Assembly (NCBI GenBank): GCA_020056155.1
Contig: JAGVII010000754.1
Span: 1 to 8,919, forward strand
Reading direction: 5' to 3'
Length of the DNA stretch: 8,919 bases
Source: Afipia sp.
GTDB taxonomy: Bacteria; Pseudomonadota; Alphaproteobacteria; Rhizobiales; Xanthobacteraceae
Notes under the pieces: model-generated
Database searches by the model: none
Told to the model about the DNA's origin: nothing
The model's input: the letters and a program-made list of their open reading frames with translations, nothing else
Shown here: positions 1-7,437 of the stretch, one piece after another
Position numbering within the stretch: position 1 is the stretch's first letter
Layout of the letters: every line of letters begins with the position of its first letter
Translations under genes and position numbers: made by a program

Positions 1-16
1 GAGTTTGTTCAACCCA

Positions 17-35
17 CCTCTCCCGTGGGGAGAGG
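17..35. repeat. Short CCTCTCCC palindrome downstream of the metallophosphoesterase gene
   Basis: CCTCTCCC (17-24) and GGGAGAGG (28-35) form a perfect 8-bp inverted repeat around a 3-nt loop, 60 nt past the stop of the minus-strand metallophosphoesterase gene. GC-rich palindromes with this CTCTCCC core are frequent between genes in Bradyrhizobium relatives (recalled, not searched). It could act as a transcript-end hairpin for the minus-strand operon, but no T-run follows on that strand, so an intrinsic terminator is not supported. The rest of 1-94 shows nothing else recognisable. Confidence 0.55.
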
Positions 36-94
36 GAGCTTGATCGCGCACGTTTCGATCTTCTCGTTTCAATTCGAACGAAGCAGACTTTGGA

Positions 95-913
95 TCACCA
101 AAACCCCGGCACGGCGCGTTCCAGCAACGGACCGATCCGCACAGCGGCGACGCGTGTTGCAAGACCCGTCGTGTCATCGGTCTCGACCGCGACGCCGCTC
201 AGGGTCGCGACACCCTCCGCAGGCTCGAAGCGTCCCGCCGGATAGCCGCGCTGAAAGCGCCCCAGCGGCTCCTCGCGCTGCATCCCGATGATGGATTCAT
301 AATCTCCCGTCATGCCCGCGTCGGTCATGTAGGCCGTGCCTGCGGGGAGGATACGATGATCCGAGGTCGGCACATGGGTGTGCGTGCCGACCACAAGACT
401 GGCGCGGCCGTCGCAGAAATAACCGATCGCCTGCTTTTCGCTCGACGCCTCGCCGTGAAAATCCACAACGACCGCATCGGCAACCTCGCGCAGCGGACAG
501 GCATTCAGTTCACGGTCGATGATGGCGAACGGATCGTCGAACGGCTGCATGAAAACGCGGCCGATGCCGTTGACGACCAATGCGCGCTTGCCGCTTTTGG
601 TATCGATCAGCGCGGCGCCACGGCCCGGCGTCCCCGGTGGAAAATTCGCGGGACGGATCAGGCGCGGCGCGCGCTCGATGAACACCAGCGCCTCGCGCTG
701 ATCCCACGAATGATTGCCGAGCGTGATCGCGTCCGCGCCGGCTTCCAGCAATTCATGATAAATCGCTTCGGTGATGCCGAAACCACCGGCGGAATTCTCG
801 CCGTTCACCACAACAAGATCGAGTGTCCAGTCGCGGATCAGACCCGGAAGAGTTTCGGTCACGGCGACCCGGCCGCAGCGCCCCACCACATCGCCGACAA
901 ACAGAATGCGCAC
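95..913 (-). CDS. TIGR00282/YmdB-type metallophosphoesterase
   Basis: A 272-residue calcineurin-like phosphoesterase of the family containing Bacillus subtilis YmdB, a cyclic-nucleotide phosphodiesterase. The two-metal site is intact: D8 in GDVVG, E39/N40 in NGEN, N67/H68 in GNHSWD, H153 in DFHGE, and H178/H180 in GTHTHVPT. Positions 8, 39, 40 and 67 fall where they do in YmdB as I recall it. TDAGMTG near residue 197 is also typical. There is no signal peptide or membrane segment, so it should be cytoplasmic. Length fits the family (about 260-275). The start is GTG at 913, with GGAG at 926-923 inside the end of the cyclo-ligase gene; that gene's TAA lies only 2 nt upstream, so the two are probably translationally coupled. 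The in vivo substrate in alphaproteobacteria cannot be told from sequence. Confidence 0.93.
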   Translation of the reverse strand: MRILFVGDVVGRCGRVAVTETLPGLIRDWTLDLVVVNGENSAGGFGITEAIYHELLEAGADAITLGNHSWDQREALVFIERAPRLIRPANFPPGTPGRGAALIDTKSGKRALVVNGIGRVFMQPFDDPFAIIDRELNACPLREVADAVVVDFHGEASSEKQAIGYFCDGRASLVVGTHTHVPTSDHRILPAGTAYMTDAGMTGDYESIIGMQREEPLGRFQRGYPAGRFEPAEGVATLSGVAVETDDTTGLATRVAAVRIGPLLERAVPGFW

Positions 914-915
914 GT

Positions 916-1506
916 TTATAAACTCCGCAGATCAATCAGTTCGCGTTCCGTTAGCACACAATCGAGCTGCTCGTCGTGCGGAAGTCGCGGCACCGTTTCG
1001 ATTTCCTGCACTGCAAACGCGATACCGATGACGGTTATTTTCTTGACGGCGCGCAGATTTTCCAGCGTGCGATCGTAGTAGCCCCGGCCGTAGCCGATGC
1101 GATGACCGGCGCGGTCGAAGGCCGCGAGCGGCACCAGCACGATGTCCGGATCGACCTCATCCGCATCGGACGACGGCTGAAAAATCCCGAACGGTCCGCG
1201 CACCAGTCCCTCATCCGGCTCCCATACGCGAAAGATCAGGGCCTGCTCGCGTGCGATAATGACCGGCAAGGCCAGCGTCGCGCCTCTGTCCGCGAGCGCG
1301 CGCATCAACGGAAACGGATCGAACTCGCTGTTGATCGGAGAGTAACCCGCGACGATCACGCCGCGCGGCAGTTCCACCGGCAGGGATGCCGCTGCAATCC
1401 TTGCCGCGGCATCGGCGCGCGCTTCAACGCTCAACGCGTCGCGCTGCGCGAGGGCACCGCGCCGGAAATCGTTCTTCAGATTTGCGAGGAATTGATTTCC
1501 ATCCAC
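916..1506 (-). CDS. ygfA: 5-formyltetrahydrofolate cyclo-ligase (MTHFS)
   Basis: Converts 5-formyltetrahydrofolate to 5,10-methenyltetrahydrofolate using ATP, returning a storage/inhibitory folate to the one-carbon pool in the cytoplasm. GYSPINSEFDPFPL matches the substrate region, GYGRGYYDR (138-146) is the hallmark phosphate-binding motif, and HDEQLD (from 177) is the conserved C-terminal block. I chose the GTG at 1506 (196 aa, normal for the family) because AAGGA at 1520-1516 precedes it at a 9-nt spacing. The frame stays open to an ATG at 1605, but those 33 extra codons would lie within or just after the 6S RNA and read as non-conserved sequence. It sits downstream of zapA and 6S RNA, the conserved proteobacterial arrangement, and 2 nt upstream of the metallophosphoesterase gene. 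Confidence 0.93.
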   Translation of the reverse strand: MDGNQFLANLKNDFRRGALAQRDALSVEARADAAARIAAASLPVELPRGVIVAGYSPINSEFDPFPLMRALADRGATLALPVIIAREQALIFRVWEPDEGLVRGPFGIFQPSSDADEVDPDIVLVPLAAFDRAGHRIGYGRGYYDRTLENLRAVKKITVIGIAFAVQEIETVPRLPHDEQLDCVLTERELIDLRSL

Positions 1507-1553
1507 TGCGGAGAGTCCTTGTCGCCTCTCCCGCGCGAAAGTGGCGGAGGCGA

Positions 1554-1686
1554 AAAAGAAAGTGCGAAGCCACGATGGCCGTTGAAGCACTCGATCCCGG
1601 AGCACCTACGAAAGTAGGTGGGCACCATGTGATCGGGTCCACGGACCCGGCCAGGGACAGTTCCCTAAAGGATCGATAAGGCCCCG
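1554..1686 (-). ncRNA. ssrS: 6S RNA (SsrS), alphaproteobacterial type; ends approximate
   Basis: 6S RNA binds the housekeeping RNA polymerase holoenzyme as a promoter mimic and tunes transcription in stationary phase. The call rests on position, between zapA and the cyclo-ligase gene, and on structure. GGATCGA/TCGATCC (1670-1676 with 1591-1597) makes a long-range stem enclosing three local hairpins: AGGGA/TCCCT (1653-1665), GGGTCC/GGACCC (1635-1648), and a CACCTAC/GTAGGTG hairpin with GAAA on the plus strand as its loop (1603-1620). A 3' hairpin, AGTGC...GCACT (1591-1561 on the minus strand), is followed by TTCTTTTT, which looks like the transcript end. The 5' end is inferred from a CATAAT box at 1697-1692. 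Both ends could be off by 10-30 nt; some relatives have RNAs nearer 160 nt. Confidence 0.85.
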
Positions 1687-1691
1687 GGGAT

Positions 1692-1697
1692 ATTATG
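1692..1697 (-). promoter_or_regulatory. ssrS: Candidate -10 box of 6S RNA
   Basis: CATAAT read on the minus strand differs from TATAAT by one base and sits 6-7 nt before the presumed 5' G of the 6S RNA. The -35 region 17 nt upstream (around 1715-1720) is a poor match, so assignment depends mainly on the RNA's position. Some RNA may also come from read-through of zapA. Confidence 0.45.
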
Positions 1698-1777
1698 GCT
1701 TCTGACGCGCGACGCAGCCTCGCCGGACCAATGTAGTCACGATCGCGCCAAAGCGCCAGCGGCGCCACCGTCAATCG

Positions 1778-2161
1778 TCAGCCGATGGCAATGCCGTTGC
1801 GGGCCGGGCGATTCAGCGCCTGGGTCATTTTCTCGATCCGGTCGGAGGCTGAATTCAGCGCATTGGCGACCGCCGATTGCGTGGCCCGGGCGCGGTCGGC
1901 CGCGACCACGCGAACGTCACGCAAGGCGTTCAGTTCTTCCTCGAGGGCGCGGATACGCTGCCCAGCGTCGACGAGTTCGTCGGCGACGGTCAGCGCGGCC
2001 ATCACGGTCAGACGTCCATCGCCGATTTCGCCGAACTTGCCGCGCAGGCTGGCGATGCGGGCCTCCAGGTTTTCCGCCAGCCGCAGCAGCCGGCTTTCCT
2101 GCCCGGCCTCGCAGGCCATGCGATACTGCCGGCCGTTGATGGTGACGTTGATGTGGCTCAT
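1778..2161 (-). CDS. zapA: Cell division protein ZapA
   Basis: ZapA bundles FtsZ filaments at the division ring in the cytoplasm and forms antiparallel tetramers. The 127-residue product opens with the family's N-terminal module, INVTINGRQYRMAC (4-17), followed by RLLRLAENLEARIASLR and GRLTVMAALTVADEL, the usual ZapA core. From about residue 67 to 120 it is a long charged helix suited to a coiled coil. It is somewhat longer than typical ZapA (about 100-110 aa), the excess lying in the C-terminal tail. The ATG at 2161 follows the stop of the DUF4164 gene by 10 nt. The ribosome site is modest (GAGAAA about 6-7 nt upstream), so coupling to the upstream gene is likely. The 6S RNA gene follows, as in other proteobacteria. 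Confidence 0.93.
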   Translation of the reverse strand: MSHINVTINGRQYRMACEAGQESRLLRLAENLEARIASLRGKFGEIGDGRLTVMAALTVADELVDAGQRIRALEEELNALRDVRVVAADRARATQSAVANALNSASDRIEKMTQALNRPARNGIAIG

Positions 2162-2171
2162 GGCAATTTTC

Positions 2172-2501
2172 TCATGGAGCTTCTCCCGAATCGATCACCG
2201 AGCGGATGGTGTCGATGGCGACATCGAGGCGTTCCGCGATCTCGCGGTTGGTCCGCTCCAGCGCGCGCGAGCGCACCAGCGTTCCGTCGAGTTCGTTGGC
2301 CAGACGCGAGCGATCGGCGCCGAGCGACTGGATTCGCGCGCCCAGATCATCGTCGATGCGATCGGATTCCCGGCGCCGCTCCACAGCGCTTTCAAGCGCA
2401 TCGAGCGCCGCCGCCAGCCGCCGCGTGGCGAGTTCGATGTCGCTCGCACCGGCAGGGGCGGGCTCGGGATTGGCAAAACCGTTGGCACTGCGGTCGGTCA
2501 T
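2172..2501 (-). CDS. DUF4164-type small coiled-coil protein
   Basis: A 109-residue protein of unknown function found directly upstream of zapA in rhizobia-like bacteria (family recalled as DUF4164). After a short disordered start it is almost wholly helical and charged from about residue 20 to 105, with runs such as ATRRLAAALDALESAVERRR and RSRLANELDGTLVRSRALERTN giving heptad-like hydrophobic spacing. There is no signal peptide or membrane segment. I take the ATG at 2501 because the protein then starts at MTDRSANGF; an in-frame ATG at 2558 would add 19 residues of non-conserved character. An AAGG lies about 13 nt upstream of the chosen start, rather far. Its stop is 10 nt before zapA, so the two are co-transcribed. 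A role alongside ZapA in division is an inference from neighbourhood and coiled-coil character only. Confidence 0.82.
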   Translation of the reverse strand: MTDRSANGFANPEPAPAGASDIELATRRLAAALDALESAVERRRESDRIDDDLGARIQSLGADRSRLANELDGTLVRSRALERTNREIAERLDVAIDTIRSVIDSGEAP

Positions 2502-2573
2502 CACGGAACGGCAGCCTTCTTCACTCTGGCCCGGCTTGGAAAAGCAGCGAACCGGCAAGCATTTAGGCGGGTA

Positions 2574-2602
2574 AATTTACGACCCGGGCGAGCCGCGCGC
2601 AA
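2574..2602 (-). promoter_or_regulatory. Candidate promoter of the DUF4164-zapA-6S operon
   Basis: On the minus strand TTGCGC (2602-2597) and TAAATT (2579-2574) are separated by 17 nt, the ideal sigma-70 spacing, and would start transcription near 2567, about 65 nt before the DUF4164 ATG. The -10 box lies inside a perfect 10-bp palindrome, GTAAATTTAC (2571-2580), the most AT-rich spot in this GC-rich gap; the palindrome could be a protein-binding site. There is no gene in 2502-2769. Confidence 0.4.
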
Positions 2603-2658
2603 CGCTGGCCGCAAGCTATGCACACAAAGCGAAAACTCGCGGCGGAAAGCCCGTAATG

Positions 2659-2690
2659 CCCTTGGACTCAAGGGTTTCACGATGCTATCC
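2659..2690 (+). promoter_or_regulatory. Candidate tkt promoter with inverted repeat over the -35 box
   Basis: TTGGAC (2662-2667) and CTATCC (2685-2690) are 17 nt apart and resemble the alphaproteobacterial housekeeping promoter (TTGAC-N17-CTATAT style). The -35 box lies in a perfect 6-bp inverted repeat, CCCTTG-GACT-CAAGGG (2659-2674), where a bound regulator would block polymerase. The leader to the tkt ATG would be about 70 nt. No recognisable CbbR-type site or riboswitch was seen. Confidence 0.38.
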
Positions 2691-2769
2691 ACCCTCCGAA
2701 AGCTTCCCCGGCCGTGGCATTTTTGAGACATGCGGCCACTTCCCACACCGAATTGTCAGGCGGACCTCC

Positions 2770-4761
2770 ATGACTGTGCGTGTCGATCCCTCCCGTATGG
2801 CGAATGCGATTCGCGCGCTTGCCATGGATGCCGTCGAAAAGGCGAAATCGGGCCATCCCGGCCTGCCCATGGGCGCGGCCGACGTCGCCACTGTGCTGTT
2901 CACCCAGTTCCTCAAATTCGATGCCAGCGATCCCGCCTGGCCGGATCGCGACCGCTTCGTATTGTCCGCCGGCCACGGCTCGATGCTGCTGTATGCGCTG
3001 CTGTATCTGACCGGCAATTCCTCGATGACCATCGAGCAGATCAAGAATTTCCGTCAGCTTGGGTCGCTGACGCCGGGTCATCCGGAAAACTTCGTGACGC
3101 CGGGCATTGAGACCACCACCGGCCCGCTCGGCCAGGGCATCGCCACCGCTGTCGGCATGGCGCTGGCGGAGCGCCGCATGGCCGCTGAATTCGGCGGCGA
3201 CATCGTCGATCATTACACCTACGTGCTGGCCTCCGACGGCGATCTGATGGAAGGCATCAGCCAGGAAGCCATCGCCTTCGCCGGACACCTCAGGCTCAGC
3301 AAGCTGATCGTGCTGTTCGACGACAACGGCATTTCCATCGACGGCGCGATTTCGCTGTCGGATTCGGTCGATCAGGTGAAGCGTTTCGAGTCGGCCGGCT
3401 GGGCCGCCGAGCGCATCGACGGCCACGATCCGAAAGCCATCGCGGACGCGCTGTCGCGCGCGCAAAAGTCCGACCGCCCGACCCTGATCGCGTGCAAGAC
3501 CACCATCGGCTTCGGCGCGCCGAACAAGGCGGGTTCGGAAAAGTCCCATGGTTCACCGCTCGGTGCCGATGAAATCGCCGGTGCCCGCAAGAACCTGAAA
3601 TGGGATGCGGCTCCCTTTGAGGTTCCGCAGGACATCCTCGATGCCTGGCGCGCGGCCGGATCGCGCGGCGCAGCCGCGCACGCGGCATGGACCAAGACCA
3701 TCGGCACCAAGGACGCGGGCGTGCGCTCCGAATTCGAGCGCCGCATGAAGGGCGAGCTTCCCGCCAGGGCGCTCGCCGATGCGGTCGCTGCGATGAAGGC
3801 TTCGCTCGCCGCGAGCCCGAAGGACATCGCCACCCGCACCGCATCCGAGCATGCGCTGGAAGTGCTCTGCGCGGCGGTGCCCGAGATGATCGGCGGCTCG
3901 GCGGATCTCACCGGCTCCAACAACACCCGCGTCAAGGGCATGGTCGCGATCTCCGCCAACAATTACGGCGGCCGTTACGTCAACTACGGCATCCGCGAGC
4001 ACGGCATGGCGGCTGCCATGAACGGCATGACGCTGCACGGCGGCCTGATCCCGTATTCCGGCACGTTCCTCGTGTTCTCGGATTATCTGCGCCCGGCGCT
4101 GCGGCTGGCGGCATTAATGGGCGAGCGCGCGATCCACGTTCTCACCCACGATTCCATCGGGCTTGGCGAAGACGGCCCGACCCATCAGCCGGTCGAGCAT
4201 CTGGCAGCGCTGCGCGCGATCCCGAACTGCAACGTGTTCCGCCCCTGCGACACGGTCGAGACGCTGGAATGCTGGCAGCTCGCGCTCGAAGCCAAGGATC
4301 GGCCCAGCGTGCTGGCGCTGACCCGCCAGAACCTGCCGCAGTTGCGCCTTGCCAACGACGCCGAGAACAAGTGCGCCGCCGGCGCCTATGAAATCGCCAA
4401 GGCGGACGGGGAGGCGAAGGTCTCTATCTTCGCGTCCGGCTCGGAAGTCTCGCTGGCGGTCGACGCGCAGAAGCTGCTGGCCGCGCGCGGCATTCCGACG
4501 CGGGTGGTGTCCGTGCCCTGCATGGATCTGCTGCTGGAACTGCCCAAGGCCCAAAAAGCCGCCATCATCGGCAATGCGCCGGTGAAAATCGCGGTGGAAG
4601 CCGCGATTCGTCAGGGCTGGGATGCCGTGATCGGTTCCGACGGCATTTTCGTGGGCATGGACGGCTTCGGCGCCAGCGCCCCCTACAAGGATCTCTACCG
4701 GCATTTCGGGATCACCCCGGAGGCTGTCGCGGAGGCGGCGCAGGCTGCCCTGAAGGCCTGA
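2770..4761 (+). CDS. tkt: Transketolase
   Basis: Thiamine-diphosphate enzyme that moves two-carbon ketol units between sugar phosphates, linking the pentose phosphate or Calvin cycle to glycolysis. The ATG at 2770 gives 663 aa, the same length as E. coli TktA, and is preceded by AGGCGGA at a 5-nt spacing; the frame is open upstream to an ATG at 2656, which would add 38 unconserved residues. Active-site histidines are visible at H29 (SGHPGLPMG), H69 (SAGHGS) and H104 (TPGHPE). GPLGQG is at 118-123, the cofactor/metal motif ASDGDLMEG spans 154-162 with the DDNGISIDG block after it, the catalytic glutamate is E410 in IREHGM, and [15 protein letters not shown] starts near 460. All three transketolase domains are complete. 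It is the first gene of the plus-strand sugar-phosphate cluster; gap follows after 95 nt with no terminator seen. Confidence 0.97.
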   Translation: MTVRVDPSRMANAIRALAMDAVEKAKSGHPGLPMGAADVATVLFTQFLKFDASDPAWPDRDRFVLSAGHGSMLLYALLYLTGNSSMTIEQIKNFRQLGSLTPGHPENFVTPGIETTTGPLGQGIATAVGMALAERRMAAEFGGDIVDHYTYVLASDGDLMEGISQEAIAFAGHLRLSKLIVLFDDNGISIDGAISLSDSVDQVKRFESAGWAAERIDGHDPKAIADALSRAQKSDRPTLIACKTTIGFGAPNKAGSEKSHGSPLGADEIAGARKNLKWDAAPFEVPQDILDAWRAAGSRGAAAHAAWTKTIGTKDAGVRSEFERRMKGELPARALADAVAAMKASLAASPKDIATRTASEHALEVLCAAVPEMIGGSADLTGSNNTRVKGMVAISANNYGGRYVNYGIREHGMAAAMNGMTLHGGLIPYSGTFLVFSDYLRPALRLAALMGERAIHVLTHDSIGLGEDGPTHQPVEHLAALRAIPNCNVFRPCDTVETLECWQLALEAKDRPSVLALTRQNLPQLRLANDAENKCAAGAYEIAKADGEAKVSIFASGSEVSLAVDAQKLLAARGIPTRVVSVPCMDLLLELPKAQKAAIIGNAPVKIAVEAAIRQGWDAVIGSDGIFVGMDGFGASAPYKDLYRHFGITPEAVAEAAQAALKA

Positions 4762-4856
4762 TAAACATTCGGGATTCAGGTGATTGCATCGTGGCGTCAT
4801 TCGGGGCAAAAACCGCCTCGAAAATCGTCATTTCCGAGCTATCGAGGAGAAGTTGA

Positions 4857-5864
4857 ATGGCAGTTCGTGTCGCAATCAATGGATTTGGCCGTATCGGCCG
4901 CAACATCCTGCGGGCCATTTATGAATCCAAGCGCACGGACATCGAGGTTGTCGCCATCAACGACCTCGGGCCGGTCGAAACCAACGCCCACCTGCTGCGC
5001 TATGATTCCGTGCATGGCCGGTTCCCGGGCACCGTGACCGTCGAGGGCGACTCGATCAGCCTCGGCAACGGCAAGATCAAGGTCACCGCGGTGCGCGACC
5101 CGGCGACCCTGCCGTGGAAGGATCTCGGCATCGACATCGCGATGGAATGCACCGGCATTTTCAGCGCCAAGGCCAAGGCATCGGCGCATCTGACCGCCGG
5201 CGCCAAGCGCGTGCTGGTTTCCGCCCCGTCGGACGGCGCGGACGCGACCATCGTCTACGGCGTCAACCACGACAAGCTCACCAAGGATCACCTCGTCGTC
5301 TCGAACGGCTCGTGCACCACGAACTGTCTCGCGCCGGTCGCCAAGGTGCTGAACGACACCGTCGGCATCGAGACCGGTTTCATGACCACGATCCATGCCT
5401 ATACCGGCGACCAGCCGACCCTCGACACCATGCACAGCGATCTCTACCGCGGCCGCGCGGCTGCGCTGTCGATGATCCCGACCTCGACGGGTGCGGCCAA
5501 GGCCATCGGCCTCGTGCTGCCGGAACTGCAGGGCAAGCTCGACGGCGTTGCGATCCGGGTGCCGACGCCGAACGTGTCGGTGATCGATCTCAAGATCGTC
5601 GCCAAGAAGGCGACCACCAAGGAAGAGATCAACGACGCGATCAAGCGCGCATCCCAGCAGGAACTGAAGGGCATCCTCTCCTTCACCAACGATCCGAACG
5701 TCTCGATCGATTTCAACCACGATCCGAGTTCGTCGACCTTCGCCATGGATCAGACCAAGGTGCAGAACGGAACGCTGGTGCGCGTGCTGTCCTGGTACGA
5801 CAACGAGTGGGGCTTCTCGAACCGCATGGCGGACACCGCTGCGGCGATGAGCAAGCTGCTGTAA
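4857..5864 (+). CDS. gap: Glyceraldehyde-3-phosphate dehydrogenase, type I
   Basis: Phosphorylating GAPDH: glyceraldehyde-3-phosphate plus NAD and phosphate to 1,3-bisphosphoglycerate, reversible, cytoplasmic tetramer. The 335-residue protein has the Rossmann start [12 protein letters not shown] (5-16), the catalytic C153 in SNGSCTTNC, its partner H180 in IHAYTGDQ, and the C-terminal [13 protein letters not shown]36 in INDLGP after the second strand suggests preference for NAD over NADP, although this is known for the family rather than tested here. The ATG at 4857 has a good AGGAG at 4845-4849, 7 nt upstream. The 95-nt gap after tkt holds no terminator or clear promoter, so co-transcription with tkt is likely. 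A small secreted-protein gene begins 2 nt after its TAA. Confidence 0.97.
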   Translation: MAVRVAINGFGRIGRNILRAIYESKRTDIEVVAINDLGPVETNAHLLRYDSVHGRFPGTVTVEGDSISLGNGKIKVTAVRDPATLPWKDLGIDIAMECTGIFSAKAKASAHLTAGAKRVLVSAPSDGADATIVYGVNHDKLTKDHLVVSNGSCTTNCLAPVAKVLNDTVGIETGFMTTIHAYTGDQPTLDTMHSDLYRGRAAALSMIPTSTGAAKAIGLVLPELQGKLDGVAIRVPTPNVSVIDLKIVAKKATTKEEINDAIKRASQQELKGILSFTNDPNVSIDFNHDPSSSTFAMDQTKVQNGTLVRVLSWYDNEWGFSNRMADTAAAMSKLL

Positions 5865-5866
5865 TC

Positions 5867-6154
5867 ATGAAGAAGTGGGCAACGAGGGCAATTGTCGTTG
5901 CTTGGTTGGCCTCTATTTTGGGGCCAACATCTGCCCAATCTTACTTTTGCGATCGACCTAGCAAACCTTACATTCCGAGCTACTCCACAGACAAATACGA
6001 GATGGAGAACGCACAAAGCGAGGTTGAGCGCTATACGCGAAGAATGAAGGACTATGTTGAATGTCTCAACAACGAAAACAGCGACGCAATATCAGAGCAT
6101 AAGCGCACTATCAGCAACTGGAATGATGCTGTTTCCTCCTTCAATAACCGTTGA
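5867..6154 (+). CDS. Small predicted secreted protein of unknown function
   Basis: A 95-residue product I do not recognise. Residues 1-23 look like a Sec signal peptide: K2/K3, a hydrophobic stretch [12 protein letters not shown], then P-T-S-A with likely cleavage after A23. The mature part starts [17 protein letters not shown] and continues as a charged, helix-prone region (about 43-93) with aromatic residues at regular spacing. C28 and C65 are the only cysteines and could form a periplasmic disulfide. The ATG lies 2 nt after the gap stop with no strong ribosome site, suggesting coupling to gap; its TGA lies 8 nt before the pgk ATG. By direct count 5941-6120 is 46% GC, well below the flanking enzyme genes, and codons such as ATA, AAA and CAA are used more. 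It could be a fast-evolving lineage gene or an acquired insertion. It has been kept open inside a tight operon, which favours a real gene. Confidence 0.75.
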   Translation: MKKWATRAIVVAWLASILGPTSAQSYFCDRPSKPYIPSYSTDKYEMENAQSEVERYTRRMKDYVECLNNENSDAISEHKRTISNWNDAVSSFNNR

Positions 6155-6162
6155 TTCTTGAA

Positions 6163-7350
6163 ATGTTTCGCACCCTCGATGATGTCGACGTGAAGGGAAA
6201 GCGCGTTCTGCTGCGCGTCGACCTCAACGTGCCGATGGACAACGGACGCGTGTCCGACACAACGCGTTTGCAGCGCATTGCCAAGACCATCATCGAACTG
6301 TCGGAAGCCGGCGGCAGGGTCGTGATCCTCGCGCATTTCGGCCGGCCCAAGGGGCCGGACCCGAAGGACTCGCTCAAGCCCGTCGCCACCGCGCTCGGCT
6401 ACGTGCTGCTGCGGCATGTCGAGTTCGCGCCCGACTGCGTCGGCCCGGTGGCGGAGAAGGCCGTCGCCGCCCTGAAGGACGGTGAAATTCTCTGCCTTGA
6501 GAACACCCGCTTTCATCCCGGAGAGGAAAAGAACGATCCGGCTTTCGTCGCGCAGCTTGCGAAGCTCGGCGACATCTGGGTCAACGATGCCTTCTCCTGC
6601 GCCCATCGCGCCCATGCGTCGACCGAAGGCCTTGGCCGCGTGCTGCCGGGCTATGCCGGCCGCACCATGGAGGCGGAACTCGACGCGCTCGGCAAGGCCC
6701 TTGAGGAGCCTGTGCATCCGGTGATCGCCATTGTCGGCGGATCGAAGGTCTCGACCAAGATCGACCTTCTGGAAAATCTGGTCAGCAAGGTCGATGCGCT
6801 GGTGATCGGCGGCGGCATGGCCAACACCTTCCTGCACGCACAGGGCATCGACGTCGGCAACTCGCTCTGCGAAAAGGATCTCGCGGCCACGGCGCTGCGC
6901 ATTCTCGTCAAGGCCAACTCCACCAACTGCGCGATTATCCTGCCGGTCGATGCGGTGGTTGCGGAGAAATTCGAAGCCAATGCGCCCTCGCGGACCTATG
7001 GCCTCGACGCCATTCCCGCCAACGGCATGATCCTCGACGTCGGCCCGCAGTCGATCAAGCGGATCGATGCGGCGATCGACGACGCCGCGACGCTGGTATG
7101 GAACGGGCCGCTGGGTGCCTTTGAGATGTCGCCGTTCGACCGCGGCACGGTTCAGGCCGCCAAATATGCGGCAGCGCGCACCAGGGACGGCAAACTGGTG
7201 TCCGTCGCAGGCGGCGGAGACACCGTTGCGGCGTTGAACCACGCTGGCGTGGGCCGTGATTTCACCTACGTTTCGACCGCCGGCGGCGCCTTTCTTGAGT
7301 GGATGGAAGGGAAACCTTTGCCCGGCGTCGAGGTTCTTAGAGTACGCTAG
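6163..7350 (+). CDS. pgk: Phosphoglycerate kinase
   Basis: Transfers phosphate between 1,3-bisphosphoglycerate and ADP, reversibly, in glycolysis and the Calvin cycle; monomeric and cytoplasmic. From the ATG at 6163 it has 395 aa, normal for bacterial Pgk. The N-domain shows RVDLNVPM (D20, N22) and HFGRPKG (H58, R61) for the 3-phosphoglycerate site. GGSKVSTK with K195 and the later [16 protein letters not shown] and GGGDT (350-354) give the nucleotide domain. A TTG at 6151, overlapping the previous gene's TGA, would add four residues. Neither start has a normal Shine-Dalgarno sequence; the region upstream instead contains TTTCCTCCTT. The protein ends [10 protein letters not shown], and its TAG is part of the CTAG at the edge of the first miniature inverted-repeat element, so the 3' untranslated region has been rebuilt by insertion. 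Confidence 0.96.
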   Translation: MFRTLDDVDVKGKRVLLRVDLNVPMDNGRVSDTTRLQRIAKTIIELSEAGGRVVILAHFGRPKGPDPKDSLKPVATALGYVLLRHVEFAPDCVGPVAEKAVAALKDGEILCLENTRFHPGEEKNDPAFVAQLAKLGDIWVNDAFSCAHRAHASTEGLGRVLPGYAGRTMEAELDALGKALEEPVHPVIAIVGGSKVSTKIDLLENLVSKVDALVIGGGMANTFLHAQGIDVGNSLCEKDLAATALRILVKANSTNCAIILPVDAVVAEKFEANAPSRTYGLDAIPANGMILDVGPQSIKRIDAAIDDAATLVWNGPLGAFEMSPFDRGTVQAAKYAAARTRDGKLVSVAGGGDTVAALNHAGVGRDFTYVSTAGGAFLEWMEGKPLPGVEVLRVR

Positions 7351-7425
7351 TGTGGTGGTTTGCAAGTCCGCATCAGTGCTGCAGCATGTTCCATGCTGCG
7401 GACTTGCAAACCAAAACCACACTAG
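7347..7425. mobile_element. MITE-like inverted-repeat element A, overlapping the pgk stop codon
   Basis: A 79-bp element bounded by CTAG on both sides. The left arm (7347-7372) and right arm (7397-7425) are perfect reverse complements except that the right arm has three extra bases (AAA, or TTT read inward) just after the outer nine, CTAGTGTGG. The core adds an inner hairpin, GCAGCATG (7381-7388) with CATGCTGC (7392-7399). It has no coding capacity, so any movement would need a transposase supplied elsewhere. Ends of C-TA-GTGT...ACAC-TA-G fit insertion at a CTAG target with TA duplication, the habit of IS630-type elements; that family link is inference. The first CTAG supplies the pgk TAG stop. 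Confidence 0.75.
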
Positions 7426-7437
7426 AATCATAATTTT

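Noticed and set aside
1785..2726. 313-codon plus-strand frame over zapA and DUF4164
   Set aside because: The serine/arginine-rich product has no domain, and the minus strand carries two family-recognisable genes in tight order.
2502..2769. CbbR operator or autotrophy switch upstream of tkt
   Set aside because: No convincing LysR-type T-N11-A pair was seen, and without Rubisco genes in view an autotrophy-specific claim is not supported.
2656..2769. N-terminal extension of transketolase from the ATG at 2656
   Set aside because: The extra 38 residues look unrelated to transketolase and would overlap the candidate promoter; the 2770 start matches the family length and has a purine-rich site upstream.
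6052..7431. 459-codon open frame antisense to pgk
   Set aside because: It is a GC-rich shadow of pgk: low-complexity R/G/A/H composition, no recognisable motif, and the sense strand encodes a complete Pgk.
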